Shown: piece by piece, positions 8,388-16,453 of the stretch
How positions within the stretch are numbered: the first letter of the stretch is position 1
Layout: each line of letters begins with the position of its first letter
Source: Occultella gossypii
GTDB lineage: Bacteria; Actinomycetota; Actinomycetes; Actinomycetales; Beutenbergiaceae
Length of the DNA: 64,000 nt
Direction: 5' to 3'
NCBI RefSeq assembly: GCF_019947135.1
Contig: NZ_JAGSHT010000015.1
Span: 1 to 64,000 of the forward strand
The notes under the pieces: generated by a model
Seen by the model: the letters and a program-made list of their open reading frames with translations, nothing else
Databases searched by the model: none
Told to the model about the DNA's origin: nothing
Program-made: the position numbers and the translations under genes

Positions 8388-8840
8388 TCAGGTGGCCTCG
8401 TCGTCGAACGGCGCCGCCAACATCGCCGCACCGACCAGGGCGTCGTCGGTGACCACCTCGGAACCCGAGGCCGTCGCCACACCCGAGGCCGTGGCCACCG
8501 CCGTGCCCGCCGCCGCCGCCACCGTGCCGGCGGCGGTCGCGGCCGTGGTTCGGGCCGGCTTCGGCTTGGCCGACTTGCTCGAGAACGGGGTGTCGTCGAG
8601 CAGTGCCTCGCGCACGATCCGGCGGGGGTCGTACTTGCGCGGGTCGAGCTTGGCCAGGTCGATGTCGCCCATCTCCGGGCCGAGCTCTTCCTTGACCATC
8701 TGGGTGGCACCGGTCGCCATCTGCTTCAGCTGGCGCACGAGACGGCCCAGCTGTTCGGCATAGGTCGGCAGTCGCTCGGGGCCGATGACGACCGCAGCGA
8801 TGACGATGAGGATGAGGATCTCCTCAGCGTTGAGATTCAC
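8388..8840 (-). CDS. tatB: Twin-arginine translocase subunit TatB
   Basis: A 150-residue protein with one N-terminal membrane helix (about 6-22, ILILIVIAAVVIGPERLP) followed by an amphipathic helix and an Ala/Thr/Val-rich low-complexity tail. The GPERLP kink motif after the helix is diagnostic for TatA/B, and the long tail with the position after htrA favours TatB. TatB recognises twin-arginine signal peptides with TatC in the membrane. It uses a GTG start. A TAGCAT hexamer 6 bases upstream suggests its own leaderless promoter although htrA ends only 19 bases away. The order sigE-rseA-htrA-tatB is known from mycobacteria. Confidence 0.92.
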   Translation of the reverse strand: MNLNAEEILILIVIAAVVIGPERLPTYAEQLGRLVRQLKQMATGATQMVKEELGPEMGDIDLAKLDPRKYDPRRIVREALLDDTPFSSKSAKPKPARTTAATAAGTVAAAAGTAVATASGVATASGSEVVTDDALVGAAMLAAPFDDEAT

Positions 8841-8846
8841 GAGCCC

Positions 8847-8852
8847 ATGCTA
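8847..8852 (-). promoter_or_regulatory. -10-like hexamer for tatB
   Basis: TAGCAT on the minus strand, ending 6 bases before the GTG start of tatB. Would make tatB expression partly independent of htrA. Confidence 0.4.
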
Positions 8853-8859
8853 CCTGTCA

Positions 8860-10371
8860 CTACTCACTCTCCCGTTCGCCGAGGGTGACCTCGATCTCCC
8901 GCTCCCCGCCGTCCTCCAGGAGCGTCAGGGTGATGACGTCCCCCGGGGCGTGGGACCGGATCTTCACGATGAGCTCATCGGCGGTCGTCACCGGCTCGCC
9001 GTCGATGGCGACGATCACGTCGCCGGCCTGGAGCCCGGCCTCATCGGCTGGGCCGTCCGGCGTGACCGGGTCCACCCCGTCGGCCTCGTCGGCGGGCACG
9101 ACCTGCACGCCCTCGCCGGTGTAGTCCCCGGTGAGCGTGGCCCCGATGATCGGGTAGGTGGCTCGCCCGGTCTCGATGATCTGCTCGGCGGTGCGGCGCA
9201 CCTGCACGCTCGGGATCGCGAACCCGAGGCCGATCGCACCGGCCTGCTCGTCCGTCGCGATCGCCGTGTTCACGCCGATCACCTCACCGGCGGCGTTCAC
9301 GAGCGGCCCACCGGAGTTGCCGGGGTTGATCGCGGCATCGGTCTGGATCGCGTTGATGAAGCTGCGGTCGGTGCCGCCGGTCACGCTGACCGGGCGGTCC
9401 AGGGCACTCACGATGCCGGCCGTGACCGTGCCCTCCAGGCCGAGCGGGGCACCGATCGCGACGACGGGCTCACCGACCACGACGGCGTCGGAGTCCCCGA
9501 GCACGAGCGGGGTCAGGTCATCGCGGTCCACCCGCAGCACGGCGAGGTCGTAGTCGGACGTGGATCCGATGACCTCGGCCTCTTCCTGCGATCCGTCCGG
9601 GAAGACGACGATGACCTGGCCGGCGCCGTTGTTCGCGGCGGCGATCACGTGCGCGTTGGTGACCACGTAACCGTCCTCGCGGAGCACGAACCCGCTGCCG
9701 GTGCTCCCGCCCGCGCCGGTGCGCACCTCGATGTAGACGGTGCTGGGCAGGACCCCGGCGGCGATGCCGGCCACCGAGTCCGGGTTCATAGCGCCGCCGG
9801 CCGACCCGCCGGAACCCGTGGTGACGTCCGACGTCGGCATCCCCGAGCCCGTCGAACGGTCCGGGAACAGCGCTCGCCCGCCGATGATCCCGCCGAGGAC
9901 CCCCAGAAGCAGGCACAGGGCCATCAGGAGCGCGACCACGCCCGCCGGGACGCCCCGTCGCCGGGGTCGGGGCCGGGCGGCGGTGTCCGCAGGCGGTGGG
10001 CCCGCCTGGTGGGGGCCGAGCGGTCCGGGACCCGAGCCGGTGGTGTGCTGCGCGAAGCCCGGCAGGGTCTCGTTGGTGTGCTGGGTGCCGTTGGTCTGCT
10101 GGCCGTGCTGCACGAAGCCCGACGGCGGGTGCCCGGCTGCGGCCTGCGGGCTCGGCTCCGAGCGGCGGCCGGGCACGGCGTAGCCGGCCTGGTTGGGCGA
10201 CGACCACGCCGCTGTCGGCGTCGACGCGGGTGGGGTGTGTGGGATCCCCGAGCCCGGGCCCGCCGCGGGTGGGGGTGGCTGGGCGCCCGAGGTCGGTGCC
10301 CATGCGACGTCCGCCGCCGGGCGCGGGCGGGGCTCACCCGGGGCGCCGGTCCCCTCCTCGGATGTGGTCAT
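8860..10371 (-). CDS. htrA: HtrA/DegP-type membrane-anchored serine protease with PDZ domain
   Basis: A 503-residue protein: a long Pro/Gly/Thr-rich cytoplasmic region (1-155), one membrane helix (about 160-185, after RPRRRGVPAGV), a trypsin-like domain (about 215-395) and a C-terminal PDZ domain (about 405-500). The catalytic triad is visible: His in VVTNAHVIAAAN, Asp in SDYDLAVLRVD, Ser in NPGNSGGPLVN. It should act on misfolded proteins outside the membrane as part of the SigE envelope-stress response. The ATG at 10371 was preferred; an in-frame ATG at 10380 is equally possible and nothing decides between them. It follows the anti-sigma gene after about 93 bases. Confidence 0.92.
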   Translation of the reverse strand: MTTSEEGTGAPGEPRPRPAADVAWAPTSGAQPPPPAAGPGSGIPHTPPASTPTAAWSSPNQAGYAVPGRRSEPSPQAAAGHPPSGFVQHGQQTNGTQHTNETLPGFAQHTTGSGPGPLGPHQAGPPPADTAARPRPRRRGVPAGVVALLMALCLLLGVLGGIIGGRALFPDRSTGSGMPTSDVTTGSGGSAGGAMNPDSVAGIAAGVLPSTVYIEVRTGAGGSTGSGFVLREDGYVVTNAHVIAAANNGAGQVIVVFPDGSQEEAEVIGSTSDYDLAVLRVDRDDLTPLVLGDSDAVVVGEPVVAIGAPLGLEGTVTAGIVSALDRPVSVTGGTDRSFINAIQTDAAINPGNSGGPLVNAAGEVIGVNTAIATDEQAGAIGLGFAIPSVQVRRTAEQIIETGRATYPIIGATLTGDYTGEGVQVVPADEADGVDPVTPDGPADEAGLQAGDVIVAIDGEPVTTADELIVKIRSHAPGDVITLTLLEDGGEREIEVTLGERESE

Positions 10372-10464
10372 GGGGTCCATTGTGACGTGCCCGGAGCCCG
10401 GTCGGGACCCCGCCGCCGCAGGGTGCATCCACGCACGTCGCCCACCGCGGTCAGCACGCGCCGG

Positions 10465-11355
10465 TCAGAACGCCGGGATCAGGTCGGACAGGGTCGTGGT
10501 CACCCGGTCGACGACGGTGCCGCCGCCGGCCGGCAGTTGCTCGATGAACTCGTGCGCGGCGCCCGGGTCGGTGCCGGAACTGACGACGACGACGGAGTCA
10601 TCGCACTGGACGACCCACCACTCGCCGGAGACGAGGTAGACGGTGTGCTCGCCGATCCGGGTCGGCTCCAGCGGTGCAAGCATCGCCGGGTCGAGCACCC
10701 CGTGCTGTTCCAGGACCATGACCTGCTGGCTCGACCCGGGCATGCCGATGGTGACCTGCAGGATCTCGCCGGTCTCGGGTGCCGGCGGCAACAGGCCGAC
10801 GGCCTGGATGACCATGCCCGCGGGGAGTTCGTCGGGAGCCGCCCAGCCCGACTCGATGATCCAGTCGGTGCGGGACCGATCGTCGTCCGCCTGGGCGGCG
10901 GCCGGTGCGAGGGAGTTCGTGGCGCCGGACAGGGCGCCACCGGCGTCCATGAGCGGGGCGAGGTCATCGACCCGGCGCGGCTGCTCCCCGAGCACGAACA
11001 GGGCGAGGGCGAACACCCCGAGCGAAGCGACGGCACCCGTCAGCACCCTGGTCCGGAGCGGATGGGAAGTGCCGGTGGACCGCCGTGCCGGCGCTGCGAG
11101 GGTCGGGGCGTCGAGCTTGGGCCCGACCGGGCCGGGACTCTGGCCGGGGATCTGCAGGGCGAGCAGACGGGCGGTCAGGTCCTCACTCGGGCGAGCATCG
11201 CCGGCGGACCGGGCCGCCGAACGCCAGGAGCGTTCCTCGGCGACCTCGGCGCGGCACTGCGCGCAGGCGGCCACGTGAGCCATGGCACGCTCGGCCTTGG
11301 CCGCCGGCAGCTGACCGTCGATGAGCGGGGAGATCAGCGGTCCGAGATGGCTCAC
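10465..11355 (-). CDS. Zinc-binding anti-sigma factor for SigE (RseA-like)
   Basis: A 296-residue protein starting at a GTG that overlaps the sigE stop codon (GTGA). Residues about 1-45 hold the ZAS signature H-x3-C-x2-C in [10 protein letters not shown], followed by a helical region, a membrane helix near residues 98-118 ([19 protein letters not shown]) and an extracytoplasmic domain of about 170 residues. ZAS proteins hold their cognate ECF sigma factor inactive until oxidised, phosphorylated or cleaved. Mycobacterial RseA occupies the same place but is a shorter soluble protein, so the large outer domain here is a difference. A longer upstream reading frame is a shadow of sigE. Confidence 0.88.
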   Translation of the reverse strand: MSHLGPLISPLIDGQLPAAKAERAMAHVAACAQCRAEVAEERSWRSAARSAGDARPSEDLTARLLALQIPGQSPGPVGPKLDAPTLAAPARRSTGTSHPLRTRVLTGAVASLGVFALALFVLGEQPRRVDDLAPLMDAGGALSGATNSLAPAAAQADDDRSRTDWIIESGWAAPDELPAGMVIQAVGLLPPAPETGEILQVTIGMPGSSQQVMVLEQHGVLDPAMLAPLEPTRIGEHTVYLVSGEWWVVQCDDSVVVVSSGTDPGAAHEFIEQLPAGGGTVVDRVTTTLSDLIPAF

Positions 11356-12002
11356 CGGTCCTCCTCGTGAGCGGCCGCGACCGCCTGGGGCGAGCGATGG
11401 GCCAACTCCTTGCGCAACTGGGCCCGGCCTCGGTGGATCCGGGACCGGACCGTGCCCATCGAGATACCGAGGGTGGCGCCGATCTCCTCGTACGACAGTC
11501 CCTCGATATCGCACAACACCACGGCCGCGCGGTACTGCGGCTTGAGGACATCGAGCGCGCGCTGGACGTCCAGGTCGAGGTTCTCGTGTTCGTAGCCGCG
11601 CTCGGGTGACCCGCGTTCCCCGACCTCGGGGATCCACTCGGCGGCCTGGCCGAGCGCGTCGAATCGAATCCGCTTCTTGCGCCGCTGACCGTCCAGGAAC
11701 AGGTTCGTGGTGATGCGGTGCAGCCAGCCCTCGAACGTGCCCGGCTTGTAGGAGTGCAGCGAGCGGAACACCCGCACGAAGACCTCCTGGGTGAGGTCCT
11801 CGGCATCGGCCCGGTTCCCGGTGAGCCGGAAGGCGAGGCGGTAGACCCGGTCGGAGTTCTCGCGGACCACGCGTTCCCACGTCGGCGGTTCCCAGAGTGG
11901 CTCGGTGGCCCCGGTGGTCGTCAGGTCCCTGGCCACCGGCGCCGTCGACTCACCGATCAGCTCTGCGACGTCGGTCTGGGCCACCACCGGCTGCTCCTCC
12001 AT
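11352..12002 (-). CDS. sigE: ECF RNA polymerase sigma factor SigE
   Basis: A 216-residue group-IV sigma factor. Region 2 spans about residues 48-118 with [24 protein letters not shown] and the -10-recognition part [15 protein letters not shown]; region 4 spans about 150-200 with [20 protein letters not shown]. Its neighbours (anti-sigma factor, HtrA, TatB, divergent O-methyltransferase) are those of mycobacterial sigE, which controls surface and heat stress genes. Residues 1-45 are poorly conserved, so a shorter start is possible; the ATG at 12002 is supported by a TAGACT hexamer 9 bases upstream. Translationally coupled to its anti-sigma factor. Confidence 0.93.
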   Translation of the reverse strand: MEEQPVVAQTDVAELIGESTAPVARDLTTTGATEPLWEPPTWERVVRENSDRVYRLAFRLTGNRADAEDLTQEVFVRVFRSLHSYKPGTFEGWLHRITTNLFLDGQRRKKRIRFDALGQAAEWIPEVGERGSPERGYEHENLDLDVQRALDVLKPQYRAAVVLCDIEGLSYEEIGATLGISMGTVRSRIHRGRAQLRKELAHRSPQAVAAAHEEDR

Positions 12003-12011
12003 GATTCGTCG

Positions 12012-12017
12012 AGTCTA
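12012..12017 (-). promoter_or_regulatory. -10-like hexamer for sigE
   Basis: TAGACT on the minus strand ending 9 bases before the sigE ATG, consistent with a very short or absent leader. A CTCCC-T-GGGAG palindrome lies about 15 bases further upstream (around 12036-12046) and could be a regulator site; this last point is speculative. Confidence 0.42.
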
Positions 12018-12078
12018 GTTCGGCTACCTGAGAACTCCCTGGGAGAACGAACGGGGCCGCCGCCAGGTTCCGGCCGGG

Positions 12079-12819
12079 TCAGGAACGCAGCGGATCCGTC
12101 AGCAGCGCGATCTCGGCGTCGACGTCCTCGTCATCGATCCCCGCGGCGATCAGGTCCTCCTTGAGGGCGCGCTGCATCGCCAGGGCCTGCGTCCGGCGGC
12201 CGAGGAGGCGCAACGCCCACGCGACCATCCATCGGGCGATCTGTTCCTCGCGGGCCTGCCCGGCGTCGCGGCGGATCTGCTGCGCCTGCCGGAACACCTC
12301 CAGCGCGGTGCCCGGATCACCCGCGTCGACCAGCGCGCAGCCGAGGTTGTTCAGCAGGCTCGCCTCCCAGCGCCGGGCCCGCGGGTCGGTCGCCGTGCGC
12401 GCGATGCCGAGGGCCTCCCGGTTCGCGGCCACCTGCGCCTCGGGGGTCTCGGCGATCAGCGCCAGCATGTGCAGCGCATCGATCCGGAGTGCTTCCAGCC
12501 CCGCCGCTTCCGCCAGATCGGCTGCCGTCCGCAGCGGCTCCGGGTCGGGCCGACCGGCGCTCCGGCGCAGCCGGCCTCGTTCGAGTGCCACCCGCACCAC
12601 GACCTCGGGACCACGGTCCACAGCGTTGGTCGCAGCATCGAGTGACTCGAGGAGACGCTCCGCCTCGTCGTACCGGCCGGCCATGCCGAGGGCGCGAGCG
12701 AGTTGGGTGGTCAGCACGTCCCGCTCCGCACCGTCGGCGCGCACGATCGCGGCCCGGAACCGGTCGGCACTGCCGGTGGGGTCCTCGAAGTCCCAGAGCG
12801 CGTCGATGTTCCTCGCCAC
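12079..12819 (-). CDS. Tetratricopeptide-repeat protein of unknown role
   Basis: A 246-residue all-helical protein rich in Ala, Arg and Leu. Helix pairs such as LARALGMAGRYDEAERLLESL near residues 40-60 and NLGCALVDAGDPGTALEVFR near 155-175 match TPR consensus positions, and three to five repeats span most of the chain. No catalytic motif, signal peptide or membrane segment is visible. It lies between sigE (same strand, 76 bases away) and the divergent O-methyltransferase, a place where mycobacteria have no gene. A scaffold or sensor role is possible but not supported by sequence alone. Start at ATG 12819 precedes the conserved helix directly. Confidence 0.78.
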   Translation of the reverse strand: MARNIDALWDFEDPTGSADRFRAAIVRADGAERDVLTTQLARALGMAGRYDEAERLLESLDAATNAVDRGPEVVVRVALERGRLRRSAGRPDPEPLRTAADLAEAAGLEALRIDALHMLALIAETPEAQVAANREALGIARTATDPRARRWEASLLNNLGCALVDAGDPGTALEVFRQAQQIRRDAGQAREEQIARWMVAWALRLLGRRTQALAMQRALKEDLIAAGIDDEDVDAEIALLTDPLRS

Positions 12820-12986
12820 GAGCGACCTCCCTCCTCGCCCGGCACCGAGACGGTTGCCGCGCTCGAGCGTGGTGACCTCGACGGCCGACCCGGACCGCAG
12901 AAACCTGCTCTCGGTCCCAGCGGGATGGCGACACGCCCGCCCGTCTGCGGTAACGATACGATCCAGTCCCTAGACACGCATCCACC

Positions 12987-12992
12987 GGGAGG
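12987..12992 (+). promoter_or_regulatory. Shine-Dalgarno GGGAGG supporting an ATC start
   Basis: GGGAGG sits six bases before an ATC codon at 12999. No ATG, GTG or TTG occurs in this frame between the in-frame stop TAA at 12951 and a GTG at 13107, yet the translation from 12999 onward gives the conserved N-terminus of the methyltransferase family. This ribosome binding site is the main evidence for the non-standard start. Confidence 0.6.
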
Positions 12993-12998
12993 CCCACC

Positions 12999-13631
12999 AT
13001 CGCTGCCGACAAGGCCCAGAGCTGGGCCTACTCCGAAGACTTCATCACCGAATCCGAGGCCGCCGCAGAAGCCCGCGCCCGCGCCGAGGAGTTCGGCATC
13101 GCCGCCGTGTCCACGGGAACCGGTGCCGCGCTGCGCCTGCTGGCGGCCGCATCCCACGCCCGCGCGGTCGCCGAGATCGGTACCGGGACGGGCGTGTCCG
13201 GCCTGTGGCTGCTGGACGGGATGGACCCCGAGGGCGTGCTGACCACGATCGACGTCGAGGTCGAGCACCAGCGCGCCGCCAAGGAGGCCTTCGCCGCGGC
13301 CGGGATCCGCGCGACCCGCACCCGACCGATCTCCGGGCGGGCCCTTGACGTGCTGCCGCGGCTGGCGGACGCCGCCTACGACCTGGTGTTCATCGACGCC
13401 GAGCCGTCCGAGGCCGGCGACTACGCCGACCAGGCCGTGCGGATGCTGCGTAGCGGTGGCTCCCTGGCCGTCACCGACGCGCTCTGGCACGACCGCGTGG
13501 CCGACCCGGCCCGCCGGGACGAGGCGACCGTGGCGATGCGGGAACTGGGCCGCCGCCTCCGCGAGGACGAACGGCTGATCCCGGCGCTGCTGCCCAGCGG
13601 CGATGGGCTCCTGGTGGCCGTCAAACGCTGA
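12999..13631 (+). CDS. SAM-dependent O-methyltransferase (family 3), probable ATC start
   Basis: A 210-residue class I methyltransferase of the O-methyltransferase family 3 (Rv1220c-like). The SAM-binding glycine loop is VAEIGTGTGVSGLWLL at about 51-66; a conserved acidic DLVFIDAEPSE follows near 131-141 and SGGSLAVTDALW near 153-164. Residues 2-37 (AADKAQSWAYSEDF onwards) match what is expected at the N-terminus of this family, but they are preceded by ATC rather than a normal start codon, with GGGAGG six bases upstream. Starting at the first normal codon (GTG 13107) would remove 36 residues including the first helix. Either a rare ATC start or a single-base error is likely. Divergent from the sigE side as in mycobacteria. 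Confidence 0.85.
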   Translation: MAADKAQSWAYSEDFITESEAAAEARARAEEFGIAAVSTGTGAALRLLAAASHARAVAEIGTGTGVSGLWLLDGMDPEGVLTTIDVEVEHQRAAKEAFAAAGIRATRTRPISGRALDVLPRLADAAYDLVFIDAEPSEAGDYADQAVRMLRSGGSLAVTDALWHDRVADPARRDEATVAMRELGRRLREDERLIPALLPSGDGLLVAVKR

Positions 13632-13673
13632 GGCGAGGCGTCACGCGTCTGGCGGCGTCGAGGACAAGCGCAA

Positions 13674-15209
13674 TCAGGACAAGGACTGCAGCCAGGCGAA
13701 CAGCACGCGGGCGCCGAACCCGGTGGCACCCTCACTGATCTCGTGCTCGGTCTTCGCCGAACGCGCCGGACCGGCGATGTCGAGGTGCGCCCAGGGGGTG
13801 TCCCCGACGAAGTGCTGCAGGAACAGCGCCGCCGTGATCGACCCTCCGGAGGTGTGCGGGTCGGTACCGATGTGGGACAGGTCCGCGATCGCCGAGTCGA
13901 GCGCGTGCCGGTACTCCTCCACGAGCGGCATCGGCCAGAGCGCCTCACCGGCTCGGTCGCCGGCGGCCACGAGTGCGTCGCGCAGGTCGTCGCGGGTGGC
14001 GTAGAGCGCACCGTGCCGCTTGCCCAGGCCGAGGCTGGCGGCGCCGGTCAGGGTGGCGATGTCCACGAGCACCCTCGGCTCGTACTCCCGCCTGGCCCAC
14101 GCCATCGCGTCCGCGAGCACCATCCGCCCCTCGGCGTCGGTGTTCCCGATCTCGACCGTGGTGCCGTCCACCATGCGGAGCACGTCACCGGGCCGGTAGG
14201 AGTCACCGGAGAACGCGTTCTCCGCGAGTGGCAGGACACCGATCACGCGGATCGGCAGCTCGGCCCGGGCGGCGCCGAGCACCGCACCGAGCACGGCCGC
14301 GGCACCAGCCATGTCCGTCTTCATCGCGATCATCGCATCCCGCGGCTTGATGGAGATGCCGCCGGAGTCGAAACTGATGCCCTTGCCGACGATGACCACC
14401 GGGTCGCCGGTCGCGCCGGCGGGGTTGTGGTCCACGGTGACCAGGCGAGGCGGGGTGGCCGAGCCGCGCCCGACGGCGAGGATCCCGTTCAGGCCGTGCT
14501 TGGCCAGCCAGGCCTCGGTGCGCACGGTGACCTTGACCGACCGGGTGCCGCGGGCGCGCGTGCGGACCTGGTCGGCGAGCCACTGCGGGTTCTTCACGTT
14601 CGAGGGGGTCGCCGCAAGGGTGCGGGTGAGCAGGGTGGTACCCGCGGCGATCTGCGCCTGCGCCACCGCGTCCGGATCGGCGTCGCCGACGAGCGTGACC
14701 CGGTTCACCGGTGCGCTCGGCCCGGTCCCGGTCCCCGTCCAGGGCGGCCGGTAGGAGGCGAGCAGGACTCCCTCCACGAGCGGCCGGACCTGGTCGTCGA
14801 CGCCGTCCGCGGCCAGCGAGGTGACCAGGGCCTGCGTCCCCACGGTGATCCGCGCGGCAGCGGCGCCGGCTCGGCGCATGGCGACGGCGGACTCGTCGCC
14901 CACACCGACGAACACGATCCGGCCGGGCAGTCCCTGCCAGGGCGACGGCGCACCCGTGAGCACCGGCAAGGTCACGCTGACCGCCTCGCCCGCGGCTCCG
15001 GTGGAACCGGACCGGGCGGCGAGGTCGTACAGGTCGACCTCGTACGCCGCCGCGGCGTCGGCGACGCCTGCGCGGGGCTGCAATTCGCCGTCGTCCGGCC
15101 GGGCCGGAGCGATCGGCAGCGCGAGCACCGCCGAGGGACCGAACTCGGCGAGCAGTTCCCGGCTCAGCGGCCCCGGGCGGACGTCGAGCTCGGGACTCGC
15201 CTGCGCCAT
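13674..15209 (-). CDS. pepA: Leucyl aminopeptidase (M17)
   Basis: A 511-residue cytosolic M17 aminopeptidase that releases N-terminal residues and is usually a hexamer with two metal ions. The N-terminal domain (1-170) is variable. The catalytic domain has VGKGISFDSGGISIKP near 270, MKTDMAGAAAVLGA near 293, the NTDAEGRMVLADA signature near 352 and LTGAASLGLGKRHGALY near 385. Metal ligands and the catalytic Lys/Arg are intact. It begins 8 bases after the DUF3117 gene, forming a small operon with it and the upstream membrane protein. It converges on the methyltransferase with a 42-base gap. Confidence 0.93.
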   Translation of the reverse strand: MAQASPELDVRPGPLSRELLAEFGPSAVLALPIAPARPDDGELQPRAGVADAAAAYEVDLYDLAARSGSTGAAGEAVSVTLPVLTGAPSPWQGLPGRIVFVGVGDESAVAMRRAGAAAARITVGTQALVTSLAADGVDDQVRPLVEGVLLASYRPPWTGTGTGPSAPVNRVTLVGDADPDAVAQAQIAAGTTLLTRTLAATPSNVKNPQWLADQVRTRARGTRSVKVTVRTEAWLAKHGLNGILAVGRGSATPPRLVTVDHNPAGATGDPVVIVGKGISFDSGGISIKPRDAMIAMKTDMAGAAAVLGAVLGAARAELPIRVIGVLPLAENAFSGDSYRPGDVLRMVDGTTVEIGNTDAEGRMVLADAMAWARREYEPRVLVDIATLTGAASLGLGKRHGALYATRDDLRDALVAAGDRAGEALWPMPLVEEYRHALDSAIADLSHIGTDPHTSGGSITAALFLQHFVGDTPWAHLDIAGPARSAKTEHEISEGATGFGARVLFAWLQSLS

Positions 15210-15217
15210 CGGGTGCG

Positions 15218-15385
15218 TCAGCCGGCGACGGCGCTCAGCGCGGCGCTGAGCTCGCTCGCCTCGGTGGCGTTCAGCTCGACGACGAGCCGACCTCCGCCCT
15301 CAAGCGGAACGCGCATGATGATGCCCCGACCCTCCTTGGTGACCTCGAGCGGTCCGTCACCGGTCCTGGGCTTCATGGCGGCCAT
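15218..15385 (-). CDS. DUF3117 small protein
   Basis: A 55-residue protein that begins MAAMKPRTGDGPLEV and contains the near-invariant GRGIIMRVPLEGGGRLVVEL, the whole of DUF3117 (Rv1211-like). Such proteins are found throughout actinobacteria, often as one of the best-conserved small genes, and have no assigned function. The start at ATG 15385 has AGGGAG nearby upstream; longer in-frame starts add unconserved residues. The gene overlaps the end of the upstream small membrane protein by 29 bases and is followed at once by pepA. Confidence 0.9.
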   Translation of the reverse strand: MAAMKPRTGDGPLEVTKEGRGIIMRVPLEGGGRLVVELNATEASELSAALSAVAG

Positions 15386-15608
15386 GGGCAAACTCCCTGC
15401 TGTCATCGGGTGGTGCGCCCTCACGGTTCGAGGCAACGTTGTCTGCCGACGTCCCCGGAGTGGTGCTCTGCTGGGCCCATTCTATGCCAGTTCGTGGCGT
15501 CGGCTCTGCCGCACCCCCGATCCGCCCGGTGGAGACGAGCCAGGTGACGACGAGCACGGCGACGATCACCAGCGCGAACACGCCGGTGACCCACGTCACC
15601 CAGCTCAT
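15357..15608 (-). CDS. Small single-pass membrane protein
   Basis: An 83-residue protein with one N-terminal hydrophobic helix (about 5-26, VTWVTGVFALVIVAVLVVTWLV) and a hydrophilic, Asp/Glu/Arg-rich C-terminus with no recognised domain. Its tail is encoded in DNA that overlaps the first 29 bases of DUF3117 in another frame. In mycobacteria a membrane/DivIVA-type gene (Rv1209) lies close to the DUF3117 gene, so this may be a shortened relative, but I cannot show homology. The reading frame, helix at the start and position in the operon support it as real. Confidence 0.62.
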   Translation of the reverse strand: MSWVTWVTGVFALVIVAVLVVTWLVSTGRIGGAAEPTPRTGIEWAQQSTTPGTSADNVASNREGAPPDDSREFAHGRHEAQDR

Positions 15609-15646
15609 GCGTCAGCCATGACCGGACGAGCACCTCGCGGCGGTCC

Positions 15647-16453
15647 TCATTCCGGCCCCACGGCGCCGGCGCGGGACGCCGCCGCCTGGGCCGCGGCGAG
15701 CTCCTCGCGGCGGCGGCTCCGATTGGCGTTCAGCACGATCTCGACGGCCTCGCGCGGGTCGTCGGTGATGTGCATCAGGTCCAGATCGTGCGAGGAGATC
15801 GTGCCTCGGTCCACCAGCGTGTCCTTGAGCCAGTCGATCAGGCCGGCCCAGAACGCCGTGCCGATGAGGACGATCGGGAACCGCTTGACCTTGGTCGTCT
15901 GCACGAGGGTCAGCGCCTCGAAGAGCTCGTCGAGGGTGCCGAAGCCACCCGGGAGCACGATGAAGCCCTCGGCGTACTTCACGAACATGGTCTTGCGGGC
16001 GAAGAAGTAGCGGAAGTTCACCCCGAGGTCCACGTACTCGTTCATGCCCTGCTCGAACGGCAGCTCGATGCCGAGGCCCACCGACGTGCCACCGGCCTCG
16101 TGGGCGCCCTTGTTCGCACCCTCCATCACGCCGGGGCCACCGCCGGTGATCACCGCGTACCCGGCCTCGACGATGTGGCCGGCCACCTCGCCGGCGAGCG
16201 CGTACTCCGGGTCCTCGGGCTTGAACCGGGCCGATCCGAACACGCTGATCGCGGGTCCGAGCTCGGCGAGGGCGCCGAAGCCCTCCACGAACTCGGCCTG
16301 GATGCGCATCACCCGCCACGGGTCCAGGTGCAGCCAGTCGGCGCCCTCGGCTGGTTCGAGCAGCCTCTCGTCGGTGGTCTTCTCCGGGATCAGCTTGCCC
16401 CGCAGCCGCACCGGGCCCTTCCGGTAGTTCCCGCGGTTGTTCGTGGTGCTCAT
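15647..16453 (-). CDS. LOG-family (TIGR00730) nucleotide phosphoribohydrolase
   Basis: A 268-residue Rossmann-fold protein with the two LOG signatures: [19 protein letters not shown] near residues 104-122 and [12 protein letters not shown] near 167-178. Well-studied LOG proteins hydrolyse cytokinin riboside 5'-monophosphates to free base and ribose-5-phosphate; in bacteria the physiological nucleotide is often unknown. The start at ATG 16453 overlaps the dapE stop (ATGA), which rules out the 20-residue-longer frame. The same dapE-LOG pairing occurs in M. tuberculosis (Rv1202-Rv1205). Confidence 0.9.
   Translation of the reverse strand: MSTTNNRGNYRKGPVRLRGKLIPEKTTDERLLEPAEGADWLHLDPWRVMRIQAEFVEGFGALAELGPAISVFGSARFKPEDPEYALAGEVAGHIVEAGYAVITGGGPGVMEGANKGAHEAGGTSVGLGIELPFEQGMNEYVDLGVNFRYFFARKTMFVKYAEGFIVLPGGFGTLDELFEALTLVQTTKVKRFPIVLIGTAFWAGLIDWLKDTLVDRGTISSHDLDLMHITDDPREAVEIVLNANRSRRREELAAAQAAASRAGAVGPE

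Noticed and set aside
8785-11370. 861-codon open frame on the plus strand opposite htrA and the anti-sigma gene
   Set aside because: Longest open frame there, but the protein is low-complexity and the opposite strand carries a catalytic triad and ZAS motif.
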